Below are positions 10,956 to 23,146 of a stretch of 64,000 nt of DNA, piece by piece. A program made the position numbers and the translations under genes. This DNA is from Trebouxia sp. TZW2008 (lineage: Eukaryota; Chlorophyta; Trebouxiophyceae; Trebouxiales; Trebouxiaceae), in contig BDIU01000058.1 of NCBI GenBank assembly GCA_002118135.1, positions 221,835-285,834 on the forward strand. The letters run 5' to 3'. Under the pieces are notes generated by a model. It did not search any database. It was given only the letters and a program-made list of their open reading frames with translations, and was not told the origin of the DNA. Numbering within the stretch: position 1 is the first letter of the stretch; the number at the start of each line of letters is the position of its first letter.

Positions 10956-12447
10956 CTACATTAGGACCTGGCAGTAGACGTCATTGCTGCTATGGGACGC
11001 AACATTTGGGCAATGCTCTTGCATGAGATCGCTGAAGACGGAGGGGCGAGGAATACAGGCCTCTTTCCACATGTTGTGGTAAATGTGAACTGCCCAGAAC
11101 TCCTCGTCGTGGAAGTCAAACATGTTGTCGCTGGGTAGGCTACTCAGAGCCTGGATTGTGTTTGCCCAGCTTAGTGGGGCCAATCTCACAACAGGCAACA
11201 GACCCACACCCTCACACTCGGATCTGGCTGCTGCGTGATCAGCGCAAAGTAGCCTGTTGTAGAGTGTTGACACAAGGCGAGGTCCATTGAAGCCCCAGAG
11301 ATTGCCTGCAAACAGGTCAGCAGATTTTGAGACGGGCATTCATGGTGTTTTGCACCTTGCAGTTATGAATGATTGAAGAGCAATGCAGCATTGTGCTGTG
11401 GAGTTTTCAGCGCGAGATCAAGTGGGTATGGGGTCAGAATGTCACAGGGCCATGGCCAAAGAAGAGCAATGCTTTGCTGCTTGCATCGCAAAATGTATCA
11501 ACAAACCACAAGATGGTGACATAGGCACAAGATGGTGCTCACGAAGGCTTATGTGTGCATGCATTGATCAAGACAACACCACATCAGTGTAGCATTGTGC
11601 TGTGGAAAATTGAGCAAGAGGCTGAGTGGCTTCGGTGAATGCAGTAGAGCAACGACCAATGCTTTGCTGGATGGCTTACAAGGTGTATGAGTACTGTAGT
11701 CATGAGCAAGCTCCACGAAGGAGGCAAAATGCTGGGTCGAGGTGATCAGGCAACTTTTACAATGCAGGGCTGCTCACCGTTGAATTCAAGCGCAAAGGCA
11801 TTCATGAGCTGCCACATGAATGGGTGCTTTGGAGGGAAATTCAAGTAGGCGTTGTTTAGCCAGAACTCTGGGCCGCATTCTTCGCTGGTGCATTGCATAG
11901 ATAGAGCACCCTCTGATGAGAAGACCTTGTCTTGCAAAGGTATTATGTCCAGATCAAGATACGCTCCGCCGTTCTTGTAGATTGCTGCCAACCGCAAAGC
12001 ATTGGCAATGTTTTGCTGTCTGAAAACAGCTGAGGCCAATTCTGGTGACTCTAGCCAATGCTGTAAAGGGGTATTGGCAAGGCAGCTGGCTACGTCAACA
12101 ACTCGTCCGGGATTGGGCAGGCGTGACGGCCAACTGAGTGCAAATTGCTCAACATCGTCTGTCAGCACGATGACGCTGTCGTTGCCTTGCTTGAGCATAG
12201 AGCTCTCCACCGCGCAGTTCAACCATGGTGTCCGAACTGTCGTGCCGTATAGCGCTGTGAAGATTACTTTGCTGCCAACGTAACCGCAGGCTAAATCAAC
12301 AGACGCTGCGTTGCCTGGGGGCGCCTCCAAATGATGTCGGGTGTGCGTCTGAAAAGTTGCCTCGCCTAAGACCAATCGCACGCACAGCCACAAAAAGCCG
12401 AGTTGAGTGACCGAACGGCGTTTGCTTGCCCTACCTGCGTGCAACAA
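10956..12447 (-). CDS. GT32/A4GALT-like glycosyltransferase, copy 1
   Basis: Two exons, 11778-12447 and 10956-11305, join in phase (CG|GTGAGC donor, TTTGCAG acceptor) into 339 residues. Residues 11-30 form a hydrophobic signal-anchor-like segment, fitting a type II Golgi enzyme. The Gly_transf_sug core contains FRQQNIANALRLAAIYKNGG followed by the DXD motif YLDLDII (D165-D167), which in this family binds a nucleotide sugar through a metal ion. The second exon holds the alpha-1,4-glycosyltransferase C-terminal region, with WGFNGPRLVSTLYNRLL and AVHIYHNMWK. Donor and acceptor sugars cannot be told. A close paralogue lies at 24558-26042. The intron (473 bp) contains an imperfect duplication. Confidence 0.85.
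11376..11700 (-). repeat. Imperfect ~200-bp duplication in the glycosyltransferase 1 intron
   Basis: GCAGCATTGTGCTGTGGA near 11386 recurs as GTAGCATTGTGCTGTGGA near 11590, and CAATGCTTTGCTG recurs at about 11467 and 11659, giving a two-unit tandem repeat of about 190-205 bp. It does not include a clear exon edge, unlike most repeats in this window. Confidence 0.6.
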
Positions 12448-13366
12448 GTGAGTCGGTCAAGCCCCACACTGGGATACTGCAATTTCAAAAAGCGCGTGAC
12501 CGGCACACGACGTGAGAAAAGCACTGCTTGCAGGGAGATCGCTCACCCAAGGGCTGCATCTACAAGGGACAGCACCTCGTAGATCATCCGGCACTCACAG
12601 AGACCGCCAGTTTGACGTTGCGGGCTTGGCGATGTCGAGCGCAAGTGCAAAGGCGGTTTGATGGAGAGCGCCAGCCCAGCAGGGTACGTCACAAGTGCGC
12701 TAATCAACAGCGGGGGTTGATGGGTCTGGCTTCCCCAACTTCCTTTTCGCGTGAAAATGCAGAGACTTTGCTCGTTTTTGGGACGATCTCATCGTATGTC
12801 CCCTTTTCGGGATCACATGCAAGATTTTAACCCCTATCTGGTCGAAAAACAGATCAGGTAAATTACCACATCTTAGCTAAACTAGCACCCGGCCTGCTTA
12901 AATAGTTGAACTTGAATAGCGGCGATCGTCTTTTGCGCCAAATCAAGTGTAAAATCGTCAATCAATCATTCTAACTGCCAAATTTTACCTTCGATGCTAG
13001 CAGGCGCTGCTTCCAACAACAGTTTCTCATGATCGCAATATGGATGCCACGCAATTCCTAAGGGTTCCTTACGCAAAGAAGAAGATGTGTCCAGCTTCTA
13101 CCTGGGGACTGTGTGGTAGCAATAGGCTCTACTGCTTTCGACTGAAAGCAGGCGTGCTTGCGCCAAAAGAGACGAGTTGATGATCATTTGATCTAGATGA
13201 GTATCACATGTTGCCAAGTTGTGTCACAAAGATGACCCTGTTTGGTCTCTGGGCGAAACTTGGTTGTGATGAGCATGCTATCATGGTCAGGATGGTGGTC
13301 AAACTTTACAAACAAGCTTGATTACGAACAAGCAGGTGCCCACGCGCGCTTCAAAATAGCAACAGA
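12448..13366. promoter_or_regulatory. Promoter region of glycosyltransferase 1 and 3' flank of the coiled-coil gene
   Basis: About 12300-12740 is CpG-rich, as at other 5' ends here, and TTTCAAAAAGCGCG lies near 12482. The right part (12800-13340) shows no exon. GCGCGCTTCAAAAT at 13344-13357 is identical to the 14-mer upstream of the PLP enzyme and sits just beyond the stop of the coiled-coil gene. Confidence 0.4.
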
Positions 13367-16300
13367 CTAAGCCTCTTCAGCATCTGATTCACTGCTTTCT
13401 GGCAAAAGACTCAACAGGGCAGCAAATGGCTGAGCTGAAGCCTGCTTGAATGCAACTCTGTCCACATTTGCTGCCATTCTGTCTACTGTGACTGCTGCAG
13501 GCTGCAAGTTTTGCTTTGACATTGCATCTGAGCCCAATTTGGTACCACTGACAGCACATGCAGCAGCTTGGCTGGCAGGCACTGCATAACGACTGTGCAC
13601 GTTTTGCATTGGCACGGTTCGTATGAAAGAGCCCTTCTGGCCAGCAAACCCCCCTGATGTGTTGGGGCTGACAGGCGTCTGCTGGTGAGCGTTTTGGCTC
13701 CAGGGTGACTTTGCTGTAGGTGAGACAACTGTGCTGCGCACTACTGTGCTGTCACACATTGGACTGTAAGGCTTCAGCACAGGCGCTGTTGAGCGCTGCT
13801 CCTGGTTGTGTGCTCTGCAGTGGACAAAGCGGGTTGAGATCACAGACATAGAAACAGGCACAGGACCAAACCGGACGGGGACAGTGGATTGCTCCAGTAC
13901 CTAGCTGGGCCTGCTGAGCCTGTTCAGCACATGTGTAGAATGAACATGAAACATGAATGAACAGGCATGGTCAACAGCAGCAATTTAAGTGCCATTCAGC
14001 GCACTCATGCCGTTGTGTTTGCATAGTTGCAGGTCATAGTTTTTGCAATCATGGATGTGCTCAGTCATCAAATGGAAGCAAACAGTCAGCAGATACAAAC
14101 CAAACTGGCTGTTGCAGGTGCTACTGTTTGCTGGGACAAAAGAAAGAGATCTCCCTGTCACCAGCCACACCTTCAAAACAAAAGTTCATCTGCTGGATTT
14201 GCTAGTTGTCACAGCCCACTCGCCTTCTGATGCTGGATGACAGACTAATCTAGCAAGCCCTTCATCAGCTGGCTTAGCCATGCGAATGCACTCAACTCAA
14301 GCCTAGCGTGCTGAGAGCGAGAAGCAGGTGCGCATCAAACATCACTGTTGCAAGACATGCTGTACTGAGTTGCCGTTGCCTGTTGAAGTTGGGTTACAGA
14401 CTAGTGTGGTGGACCTGCGGCAATTGGCACAGTCGTGACAATGCAACAGCTTGACTTCTTCCAGCTTCAGCTGAGACGGCTTGCACTTGCCTGTTGGTGT
14501 TGGGTGACAGACTAGCACGGCGAGCTTTCTGCCTTGCAGACCAGCTGCTCCTTGGACTGGCTGAGCTTTGCAGGGCAGTCAGCACCCGGCGTGGTGACTC
14601 ACGCCACCCTGCCTCCTCTTCATCAGAGTCTGAGGCTCCTCCTGCCTGCATAATAGAACTACAGTCAGGTGTCATCATAGCCCTTGTCTGTTAATGCTGG
14701 GTAACAGACTAGTTTGTTGAGCCTTCTGTCTTGCAGACCAGCTGCCTCTCGGGCTGGCTGAGCTCTGTAGGGTTGTCAGCACTCGGAGTGGCAACTCACG
14801 CCACCCTGCCTCCGCTTCTTCAGAGTCTGAGGCTCTGCCTGCCTGGATAAGAACACAACATGCTCTTGACGTAATGACTATTGTTCTCTAAAAGGCAAAC
14901 TGGCTGTACATTGAGGTCCTCAGTCACAGATCACATTGCAATCAAAGTGATTGATTCCTAAGTGAATTTTCCTCACAAGACCAATGTCTTTAGCTGAAAC
15001 CTGGCCACATCTGTGGATGCTGTCTTTGGACTTGCAGAACTCTCACCTGGGAGCCCTCTTGATACGCATGCTTGACCTGCGCTCACAGCTTCAAGTGGGC
15101 ACTGACAGCATGACAACGCAACAGCCAGCCAAAAGTCTGGCCAGAACCGGAAACGCTGTCTTTGGATCTGAATTGGCATTGTGACACTCACCAAGGAGCT
15201 CTGTTGACGGACATATTTGACCTAGAGTGGCAGCTTTGAGCGAAGAATGACAGCATGACAACTCATCAGCCCGCCTCAAGCCTAGCCAGAACTGGGCATG
15301 TCATCTGAAAGCTGGTTTCGCATTGTAACACTCACCACGGAGCTCTGTTGACGGACATGCTTGACCTGCGCTCACAGCTTCAAGTGGGCACTGACAGCAT
15401 GACGACGCAACAGCCAGCCAAAAGTCTGGCCAGAACTGAAAACGCTGTTTTTGGATCTGGATTGGCATTGAAATACCCACCAGGGAGCTCTGCTGACGGA
15501 CATGCTTGACCTGGGCTAAGAGCTTTGAGTGAGCACTGGCAGCCTCTTGTGCCTGTTGTGCAGCTCGCGCCTTGTCTTCTGCAGTGGTCTGCCGCTCCAG
15601 GGTCAGTTGGGATCGCTCAGCCCACAGCTCTGCCTGAGCTGCTTGCAAAGCAGCTGCCTGCTGCTGCACCCCTCTGCACAGCACAATCTCTTTCAGGCAA
15701 AGAAGAAATGGTAGGCTGTAGGTAAGGTGATTTGGTGCCTGCTGCTCCAGGGTCAGTTGCGACCGCTCAGCCCACAGCTCTGCCTGAGCTGCTTGCAAAG
15801 CAGCTGCCTGCTGCTGCACCCCTCTGCACAACACAGTCTCTTGCAGGCAAAGAAGAAAAGGTAAGCTGCAGGTGTGGTGCCTGTTGCTCCAGGGTGAGCA
15901 GTGAGCGTGAGTACAGCCCACAGCTCTGCTTCAGCTGCTTGCAATGCACTTGCCTGCTGCTGCACGCTCCTGCTCAACATACGCACTTGCTAGTGAGAGC
16001 GTCTACTGCTCCAAGATCTTGCAGCTATAGGATCAGATGAACAGCTTGGCCTATCACTCAGCCTGAGCTGCTTGCAACGCAGTTGCCTGCTGCACACTCC
16101 CGAGGTCAATGCACGCTGCAGGTGTCACAAGTCTGCGGTCAACTTTGAGCGCTCAACTCACATGTCTGTCTGAGGTGTGTGCTGCTGCGCATATTCAGTA
16201 GACTTTCAAAAGTGATACTGACTTTCAAGGGTTCACCATCAGAACAGACTTGTCTCAAGACACGATCAACAAGCTGTTGGCCTGCTGAACATATGGTCCT

Positions 16301-19300
16301 ACATCTTACGCCAGGATGATGTGTGTTACACAGCTGTAAGGGCTACTACCTGGTCTGCTCATCAACTTGCTTTGTCTGTTGAGCCAGCTGTTGCTGCTGG
16401 CTGTCCAGTTCTGTCCTCTGAACCTCAATGTTCTGCCATGCTGCTGCCACTGCTTCAGATTTGGCCTGGATCTGCATCAAATGTAAAGCAGTCATGGCAT
16501 GGGGTGTCCAGCTAACTGAAGTCATGCAGTTAGTCATGCACTCAGGTGACGAAGATTGCATGCAGGTTAGACGCTGGCTGCAATTCTGACACAAAGCTGT
16601 AAACTCTGCAAGGCTGCTGTTTGTGGGCTGTGCCATGGTCAAAGTTTGCAATTGCACGAAGGTTTTCTGTCTGTTGCTCCGTCCAAAGTATTGCACATGA
16701 TCTCAAACTCGGTTCTATGCAAACCAATCAGACTATTTGTGCTTTGTGTCACACCTGCTTGCCCATCTCAACAAGTGCAGCGCCTTGTTTGGCCATGTGC
16801 TCCTTGTCTGCAGCACTGGCCTTCTTCATGTCGTCATGCGCTTGCCGATCAGCCTGCAGCACCTTCCTGACTTCCCTCAGCTTTGTCTCAGTGTCCTCAG
16901 CCTACAGGTTTCAGTATTCTCATGGTTCAGCAAGAGATGTATTACAGGACACACAGAAAGCAAGTGAAACAGTCTTGCATCTTCTGCATGCCAGCATGAG
17001 CTTGCTGGCTGGCTTGCGGCGCCTTCCTGAGGTCCCTCAGCTTTGCCCCAGCGTCCTCAACCAGCATGCAGTGAAAGCTGAAAAGTCTCAGCAACAGACA
17101 ACTACAAGCAGAGAAACAAACAAGAGAAGAAAAAGAAGAGGTGCAGATGGACAGCCATCTGGATTTCTGCATTTCATGCTGATTGGCTTGCACCACCTCC
17201 CTGATCGCCCTCGCGCTGGCCTAAGCGTTATGAACAAGCAGCATTTTTGACAATGCGACACCCTCAGCAGGGGTGGCAGGAGCAAAAGCAGATGGGCAAA
17301 GTCGTGAAGGGGCACCAAAACTGTTTTCTAGAGGGGTTCATGCTCTTACAGTACCTGGCTTGACGCTAGCTTGGCCCGAGCCTCAAACTCCAGAGCCGCC
17401 TTCCTGGCTGCCAGCTCAGCGGCTCTGGCAGATTCCAAAGCTTTGTGGCACTCAGCGCTGTCCTGTGCCAGCTGCTTCTGCTCATTTGTCACCTGCTGTG
17501 ACCATGCCTCCCTGCCAACACATATATGGGTAAAATTCTGCTTGCATGGATGCAGATCGTACGCAGCAGAGGGGTACTGGCCATCTGGATGGGCAAGCAG
17601 TCGGAATATGGGATCAGCTGAAGCATTTAACATTGCCCCCTGCCAATGCTTTTGATTCAAGCTTTTGTCGATAAAGCATTTTGTGCAAGACAAAATGCAG
17701 GCCGACGCATTGCAGCAGGTGCTCATCATCCTGTACAGGGGCTATCTCTTTTGTATCAAAAAGCCATTGCATCATGTACCGGCAAACATCCTCGTCTTGA
17801 GCTGAGGGTTTATGAGCACAGTCAAGGAGCAATGCTGGCCTATTGTGACCTACCGGCAAACATCACAGGCAGATGTTGTGAACGAGCAAGACAAAATGAC
17901 AAGATGAAGACAAAAGCTGATCTGTTGGCAGCCCTCTCTTGGAGCACAGGTGAATATTAATATACTAATTGAAGCAAACAACCAATGCTGACCTGTCAGC
18001 CGCTCGCTGAGTGCGCGCTCTCTGCAAGGCTTCCTGTTCCAACTGCAGCTGCATGCGCACCTGCCCCAGCTCATCTGCCATCACTGCCTGCATGCATCCC
18101 GGAGCATGGCTTTACTCAATCAAGGGGCTTAGTCTGCAGACTGAAAGACCGGTCTTCATTCAATTGTTGTTGAACAGCCCTCCCACAGTTGTGCTGGAAG
18201 CAAACCATACGCAGGTGCTCTTTCAGGATGCAAAATACTTCAGCACTTTCATGTTGATTACTTCTATATATGTGTGTGTGTGCGTGTGCAGTCATACACT
18301 CATTCAAAACAAATGCATGCCCGCAGGATTCAAGGCAGCCGTGCTGTCGCGACAACGCTCGCTTATCTTCTGCCACATCTGTCACCTGGTTTCATACTGA
18401 CTTTTTTTGCGGTGTGCTTATTTTCTCTTATACAACCAGACAGGAGGTGCTTGCTGGCAGGGTACTGCAGGCCTGCTGGCGTCACACGGCTTGCTTGTCA
18501 TGTGCCGCCTGCTTGTCTGCATGAGCGTGTGTATGTCGAGTCATATCTCCATCAAGCACAGAAGCTTGCCTGCAGGGTGTCAAGCTGGGCCTGCTGGCGC
18601 AACAGCGCTGCTTGTCATCTGCTGCATCTGTCACCTGCTTTTGTACTGATTACTTTGTGATGTATGTGATGAGTCCAAGAAGCTTGCCTGCAGGGTGTCC
18701 ATGCCCAGGGTTACGCATAGTATGTCGTACAAAAGCTTGCCTGCAGAGTGTCGAGGCGGGCCTGCTGACGAGATAGGGCTTGTCTGTCTTCTGCAGCATC
18801 TGTCACTTGCTTGTCTGCTTGAGCTTTGATGGCTTCCACTGCCTGTTGCAGCTCTGCCTTCAACGCCATGGCCTCGCTTTGGTGTACAGCTGCAGCGTGC
18901 TCCTTCTCTTCCAGCTTCTGTTCCCTGCAAGGCCGGTACATTTTTCAACATCTGCTGTTTGCCTGGGTCTAGATGCTTTCCACTGCCTGCTGCAGCTCTG
19001 CCTTCAATAAGACAGATGAGGCCCTCATTCTGGTGTACAGCTGCTGCTTGCTCCCTCTCCTCAAGCTTCTGCTCCCTGCAAACCCATGGGACTGGCCTGA
19101 TGTTTTCGCTTGTTAGTGTGCCTGAGAGCGCAGACTGCATGTGCAGTTACTACTTGCTTATATCATCCAATCTGTGTTCCCTGCAGTCATGTGAATTGGT
19201 GAAACGATTCCTGCTTGTCTGCTTGAGCCTGTATGGTTGCCACTGCCCGCTACAGCTCTGTCTTCAATGCCACAGCCTCACTTTGGTGTACAGCTGCTGC

Positions 19301-22300
19301 TTGCTCCTTCTCCTCAAGCTTCTGCTCCCTGCACAACCATGGGGCTTGCCTGATGTTGTGGCTTGATAGTGCGCCTGAGAGCACAGACTTCACTTGCAGG
19401 TATTGCTTGCTTATAGCATCCAGCTTCTGTTCCCTACAATCCTAAGAACCGGTGAGAATGACACCTGTTTGTCTGCTTGAGCCTGTATGGTTGCCACTGC
19501 CCGCGGCAGATCTGCCTTCAGCATAGCCTTATTTGATGTGCAGCTGCTGCTGCCTCCTTCTCCTCCAGCTTCTGTTTGCTGCGTTGATCAGGGGCCAACT
19601 GATGAATACAGCTGACAGCTGCAGATTTGATGTGCTGTCATGTGTTTGCTCCTGCACTGCTGCTGCGCAACCTGTCATTGCTGTCTTGGCTGCTGCATGT
19701 GCACCAGGTGATCAACGTACACACGCTGTAAAAGCATCACTGTTCTGTTTGAGTCTATTTACATGCTGCTTTCAGACCTGCTGCAAGCCCTGCATCAGCC
19801 GCTGCTTCTTGCAATGGCTGCTACACACAGGAAGCTACACAAGGCATCGCTTTGACACTTACAACAATCAGTCTATTGCCCTCATGCCCCTTTCGTTTAG
19901 TGCTGCTGAAGATGACAGCTACAGGCAAGCAGCAACACTAGGGACAGTGCTGCACCTGACACTGAGTCTGTCTTCATGCTGCTTCCAGTCCTGCTGCAAG
20001 CGCTGCGACAGCTGCTGCTGCTCCTGCAGGGCCGCCTGCAGCTGCTGCTGCAGCTGAGAGGCCTGCTGCAAGTCCTGCTTGTTCAGGCTCACAGCTGCCA
20101 TCTGCTTCTGCATACTGTCCACTTCTGCCTGCAGTATGAGCAAGAGTCATGAGCAGACATTTCGCTTGTCACGATCAGTACCAAGCTTGCTGCAGGCACA
20201 GGCGGGCTCCAAGCTTGTGGCTGGAGTCTGCTTCTGGATGCTGTACGCTCCTGCCTGAAGCACCTTTTTCATGAAATTGTGCAATTGTCCATGCAAAGGA
20301 TCAATCACACTGGCATGCAGGCTACTTTCAAGTGGTTGCAGTCTCAAGTCTACAAGGCTTTCACACAGGTCAGCATGGAGTGTCCAGACTCACGGCTGTG
20401 ATCTGCTTTCTCATGCCGTCCACCTCTGCCTGTGAGGCAGTCACTGCTGCTAGGCCTGTTGCAAAGCATATGCTAGATGGCTTCAGTCTGAGCAAGTAGA
20501 CTCCAAGCATGCAATATTGCGCCCTGTTGCCATGCCAACACATAAAAATGCATGTGGGGAATGTCATTACCACATGCAGCGCCTGTAGCAAATGCAGCCA
20601 GCCATGCTGGCTGACTAAAGCATCTAAGCATGTTCTTCTCTACTCTGCAGCCAAATGCATTTGTGAGTCTGTGTCAGCATGCTGACTGGCTGTACGCAAG
20701 CATCTGGAAGCAGCAGCCCACACAAGGCAGGGGCCGTCAACATCAACCGACAGTCACTCTTGTACCTGCAGCTGTGTGCTCCGCACCTGTGCTGCAGCCA
20801 AGCTTGACTGTGCTTGGCGCAACTCAGCGTCTCTGTGGCTCAGCTCAGACGTTTGGCTGCTGCTCTGCTGTGCCAGCTGATCTTGGGCTGCAGTCAGAGC
20901 TGACTTTGCAGCTTCCAGCTCAGATGCCTTCTGATGCAGCTGTGCTGATTGCATACTGGCTTGTTGAGCGTGCTTCTGCTTTATATCCTGCGGTATACAA
21001 TCAGTCACCTCAGCAGCTGCCGAAGCACAAGTGAGTCAGCAGAGCGTCAGCACATCTGGCTGATTTTGATAGAAACAGTAGATGCACTGTGCTGATTGTA
21101 TACTGGCTTATTGAACAAGCTGGTGCTTGATCAACTGCAAGCTAGACCAGCAGTCAGCAAGCGCTCAAGCACAAGCGAAACAGAAAGCAAAATTGCTGAA
21201 CAGTCTTGGTAGAGAGAGTAGCTAATGTGCTGGTTTTCAACAGCAAAGTAGCTGTGTACAGCTTGAGCTGCCACATGTCAGTCACAGTCAACATGGGGCT
21301 TAGTATCCAGTGCGGTCGCAACTGAAGAGTGGTAAAATTTGCAAGCCACAAGAAATGCCTATGCTCCACGCTCAATGCTGTGCATTACCTGAAGCTGGCT
21401 CCTCAGCATCGCCACTTCTCTCTGAGCTTGTGAAAGCTCTGCCTTTGCAGCGTCTGAGCCACCATAACTGGCATCCCTCTGCGCCAAGGCCGGCTGCAAT
21501 CCCATGCCTTGCGGAAGAGGCAAGCTGGGTAGGCCAGATTGCTGCGCAAGCTGCTGATCCCTATCGCTGGCCTTCCCTTGGGTGTACCCATCATGCATCG
21601 CCTCCTGCTGGGGTTGGAGGAGGGGTGCTGCGTGTATGGATGAGGGTTGGGGGAGGGGTGCTGGCTGCATGCCAACACTGGTTGGTTGCTGCTGCCCAAG
21701 CTGCTGAAGGGAGCTGCTGAAACCAGTGAACCCATGCTCTGCTGCTTCAGAGCTGCTTGTGTGTTGTTTAGCTGCATCTTGTAGAGCAGGGTTCGCTGTA
21801 GCGCTAATGGCTGCTGAGATGAGTGCCGCTGCTGAGTTGGGTGCCACAGCTGGGTCAGCTGTGGTGGCAAGGCGCTGCTGGGTCAACAGAGGGCTGCTGC
21901 TTTGCCATGAATCAGCAGCTGCTGCAGAGCTGGAACGAGCCTGGCTTAAGGGCTGATACAGTGCAGCCCTTCTGCCTGCAGATGCTGTCTGTCTGGACGC
22001 CCTGGGCCTGAAAGACACACAGCGGTGAATGACTTTCTTGCTGAGCACTACTATTTTGCATACAGTCTTGTCAAATACTGATGTTTCCAAGTCTGCATCA
22101 CTGCTAAGCAGTGTTTGCTTCTAAGCAGCATTGATCATAAGCAGATTCCACAGTTGTGGCATTGGATGCAGAGTAACCATCAGCATACAACTCAAACAAG
22201 CTTGAACTTGTCTTGAATGGAACCTATCCTTCTCATGGCATCAGGTACAGTTGGCGCGCTGACGGTGATAACCAAGCTTAGCCAATGCATATAGGAGCAG

Positions 22301-23146
22301 AGGAATGGCAACTCACTGCATGTCTGCTCCTCCAATGATATCCAGAAGGTCATCGCCTTCATCTGAAAGGGCTGCATCAGGAACAGCAGCCTTTTTACCA
22401 TTGGTGCTTGGCTCCTGCGCTCTAGCTGCCTGTGCAGCTGTGGCGAGCGATTCTCCTGCTCCCTGAAGGAGATTTGCGCAGATACAATGTCAAATGCAGA
22501 ATTGCCTATGGCAAAACACTGTCAGATTTTAGAGATGTTACTACAATTTTGTTGTCAATGACGTAAGGGAACAGAAAACAAGCTGGTCTGGATTGATCAT
22601 GACATCAAGTGCATAACAACAAAGAAGGGAGATCATAGTATAGAACTTGCAAAGCAGTTTTATCTGCAGGCACCTGGGGAGAAGTAGCAAACACACACAA
22701 ATTGGCAATCCTGGTCAATATGCTTCAAGAAGGTCCATGCAACATCAGCTCGCAGTTTCGATACCTGTGCCGCTTCAAGCTGTGCTCCACCTGCCTGAGG
22801 CGCAGCAGGGTTTGCATCACTGCCAGCTGCAGTCTTTGCGGAGGCGCGAAGTGACAGATCCTCCTTGCTTCTGCTCTTGCTCTTCTTCAGACGACTGCAT
22901 GAAGGCAGGAAGCGGTGCGAAACTCTATATGCAAATCAACAATGGCACAAAAAGTGCAAGCTTCCAGAATTGCAGCGAAGCTGAGTTCGTAGGTGTAGCA
23001 GCTTACCCTGCTTGAGGTGTGCCTGCCTGTGCTGCAGGTGCGTCATCTAGCAATGAATTCAAGTCAAAAACAAAGCCTGCTGGCGACCGATTTCTGACGG
23101 CAGGTATCTCTTCTAAGCCAAATTCCTGCGCGCAGGTTGAGCACAT
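13367..23146 (-). CDS. Large coiled-coil protein, unknown function
   Basis: A minus-strand gene with at least 13 exons. Compatible junctions were traced for 23007-23146, 22765-22894, 22317-22462, 21389-22007, 20766-20987, then isolated exons 19956-20128, 18741-18924, 17993-18087, 17355-17511, 16755-16901, 16350-16471, about 15478-15673, 14487-14645 and a last exon ending at 13367. The first four join to MCSTCAQEFGLEEIPAVR..., a KKSKSRSKEDLSLR basic patch, an acidic SDEGDDLLDIIGGAD motif and a Q/P/S-rich region. From 20987 onward exons encode heptad-rich A/Q/E/K coiled coil (for example RAAQQAQEAASAHSKL). The C terminus is S/T/P-rich and ends SSESDAEEA. I do not recognise the family; golgin- or TMF-like tethers are one possibility. 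The start ATG (23146) is the first in frame with a CpG-rich flank. Confidence 0.6.
14394..14850 (-). repeat. Copies of the ASDSDEEEAGWRE exon of the coiled-coil gene
   Basis: The working exon is 14487-14645 (minus). About 200 bp upstream in the gene (14704-14850) lies a second copy with RASDSEEAEAGWRELPLR and the same SWSARQKA core, after its own CAG. A third, shorter remnant of the exon end lies at about 14394-14440. Confidence 0.8.
15020..16110 (-). repeat. Exon copies on both sides of the QQQAAALQAAQAELW exon
   Basis: The working exon is about 15478-15673. Upstream in the gene, copies of its start (GVQQQAAALQAAQAELWAE) lie near 15740-15850, 15890-15985 and 16055-16110. Downstream, copies of its end (QVKHVRQQSSLV and donor) lie near 15330-15385, 15185-15245 and 15035-15100. 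Copies that include the acceptor are upstream, copies that include the donor downstream. Confidence 0.8.
16755..17225 (-). repeat. Three copies of the coiled-coil exon AEDTETKLREVRK
   Basis: The working exon is 16755-16901. Copies carrying its start lie at about 16985-17066 (VEDAGAKLRDLRKAPQAS) and 17180-17225 (RASARAIREVVQA), each further upstream in the gene and more divergent. Confidence 0.8.
18268..18292. repeat. Short TG microsatellite
   Basis: An alternating TG/CG tract of about 25 bp inside an intron of the coiled-coil gene. Confidence 0.8.
18300..19580 (-). repeat. Seven partial copies around one coiled-coil exon
   Basis: The working exon 18741-18924 encodes EQKLEEKEHAAAVHQSEA to RQQARLDTLQ. 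Three copies of its start lie upstream in the gene (about 18960-19080, 19190-19335, 19465-19580). Four copies of its end lie downstream (about 18312-18385, 18446-18525, 18555-18640, 18670-18700), most keeping the CTGCAG|GCAAGC-type GC donor. Confidence 0.82.
19956..20446 (-). repeat. Three copies of the AEVDSMQKQMAAVSL exon start
   Basis: The working exon is 19956-20128. Copies of its first about 55 bp lie at about 20200-20255 and 20390-20446 (AEVDGMRKQITAVSL), each beginning with CAG, upstream in the gene. Confidence 0.8.

Noticed and set aside
21310..21720. Plus-strand ORF opposite the Q/P/S-rich coiled-coil exon
   Set aside because: The minus strand is the coding one: its frame joins in phase with the flanking exons.
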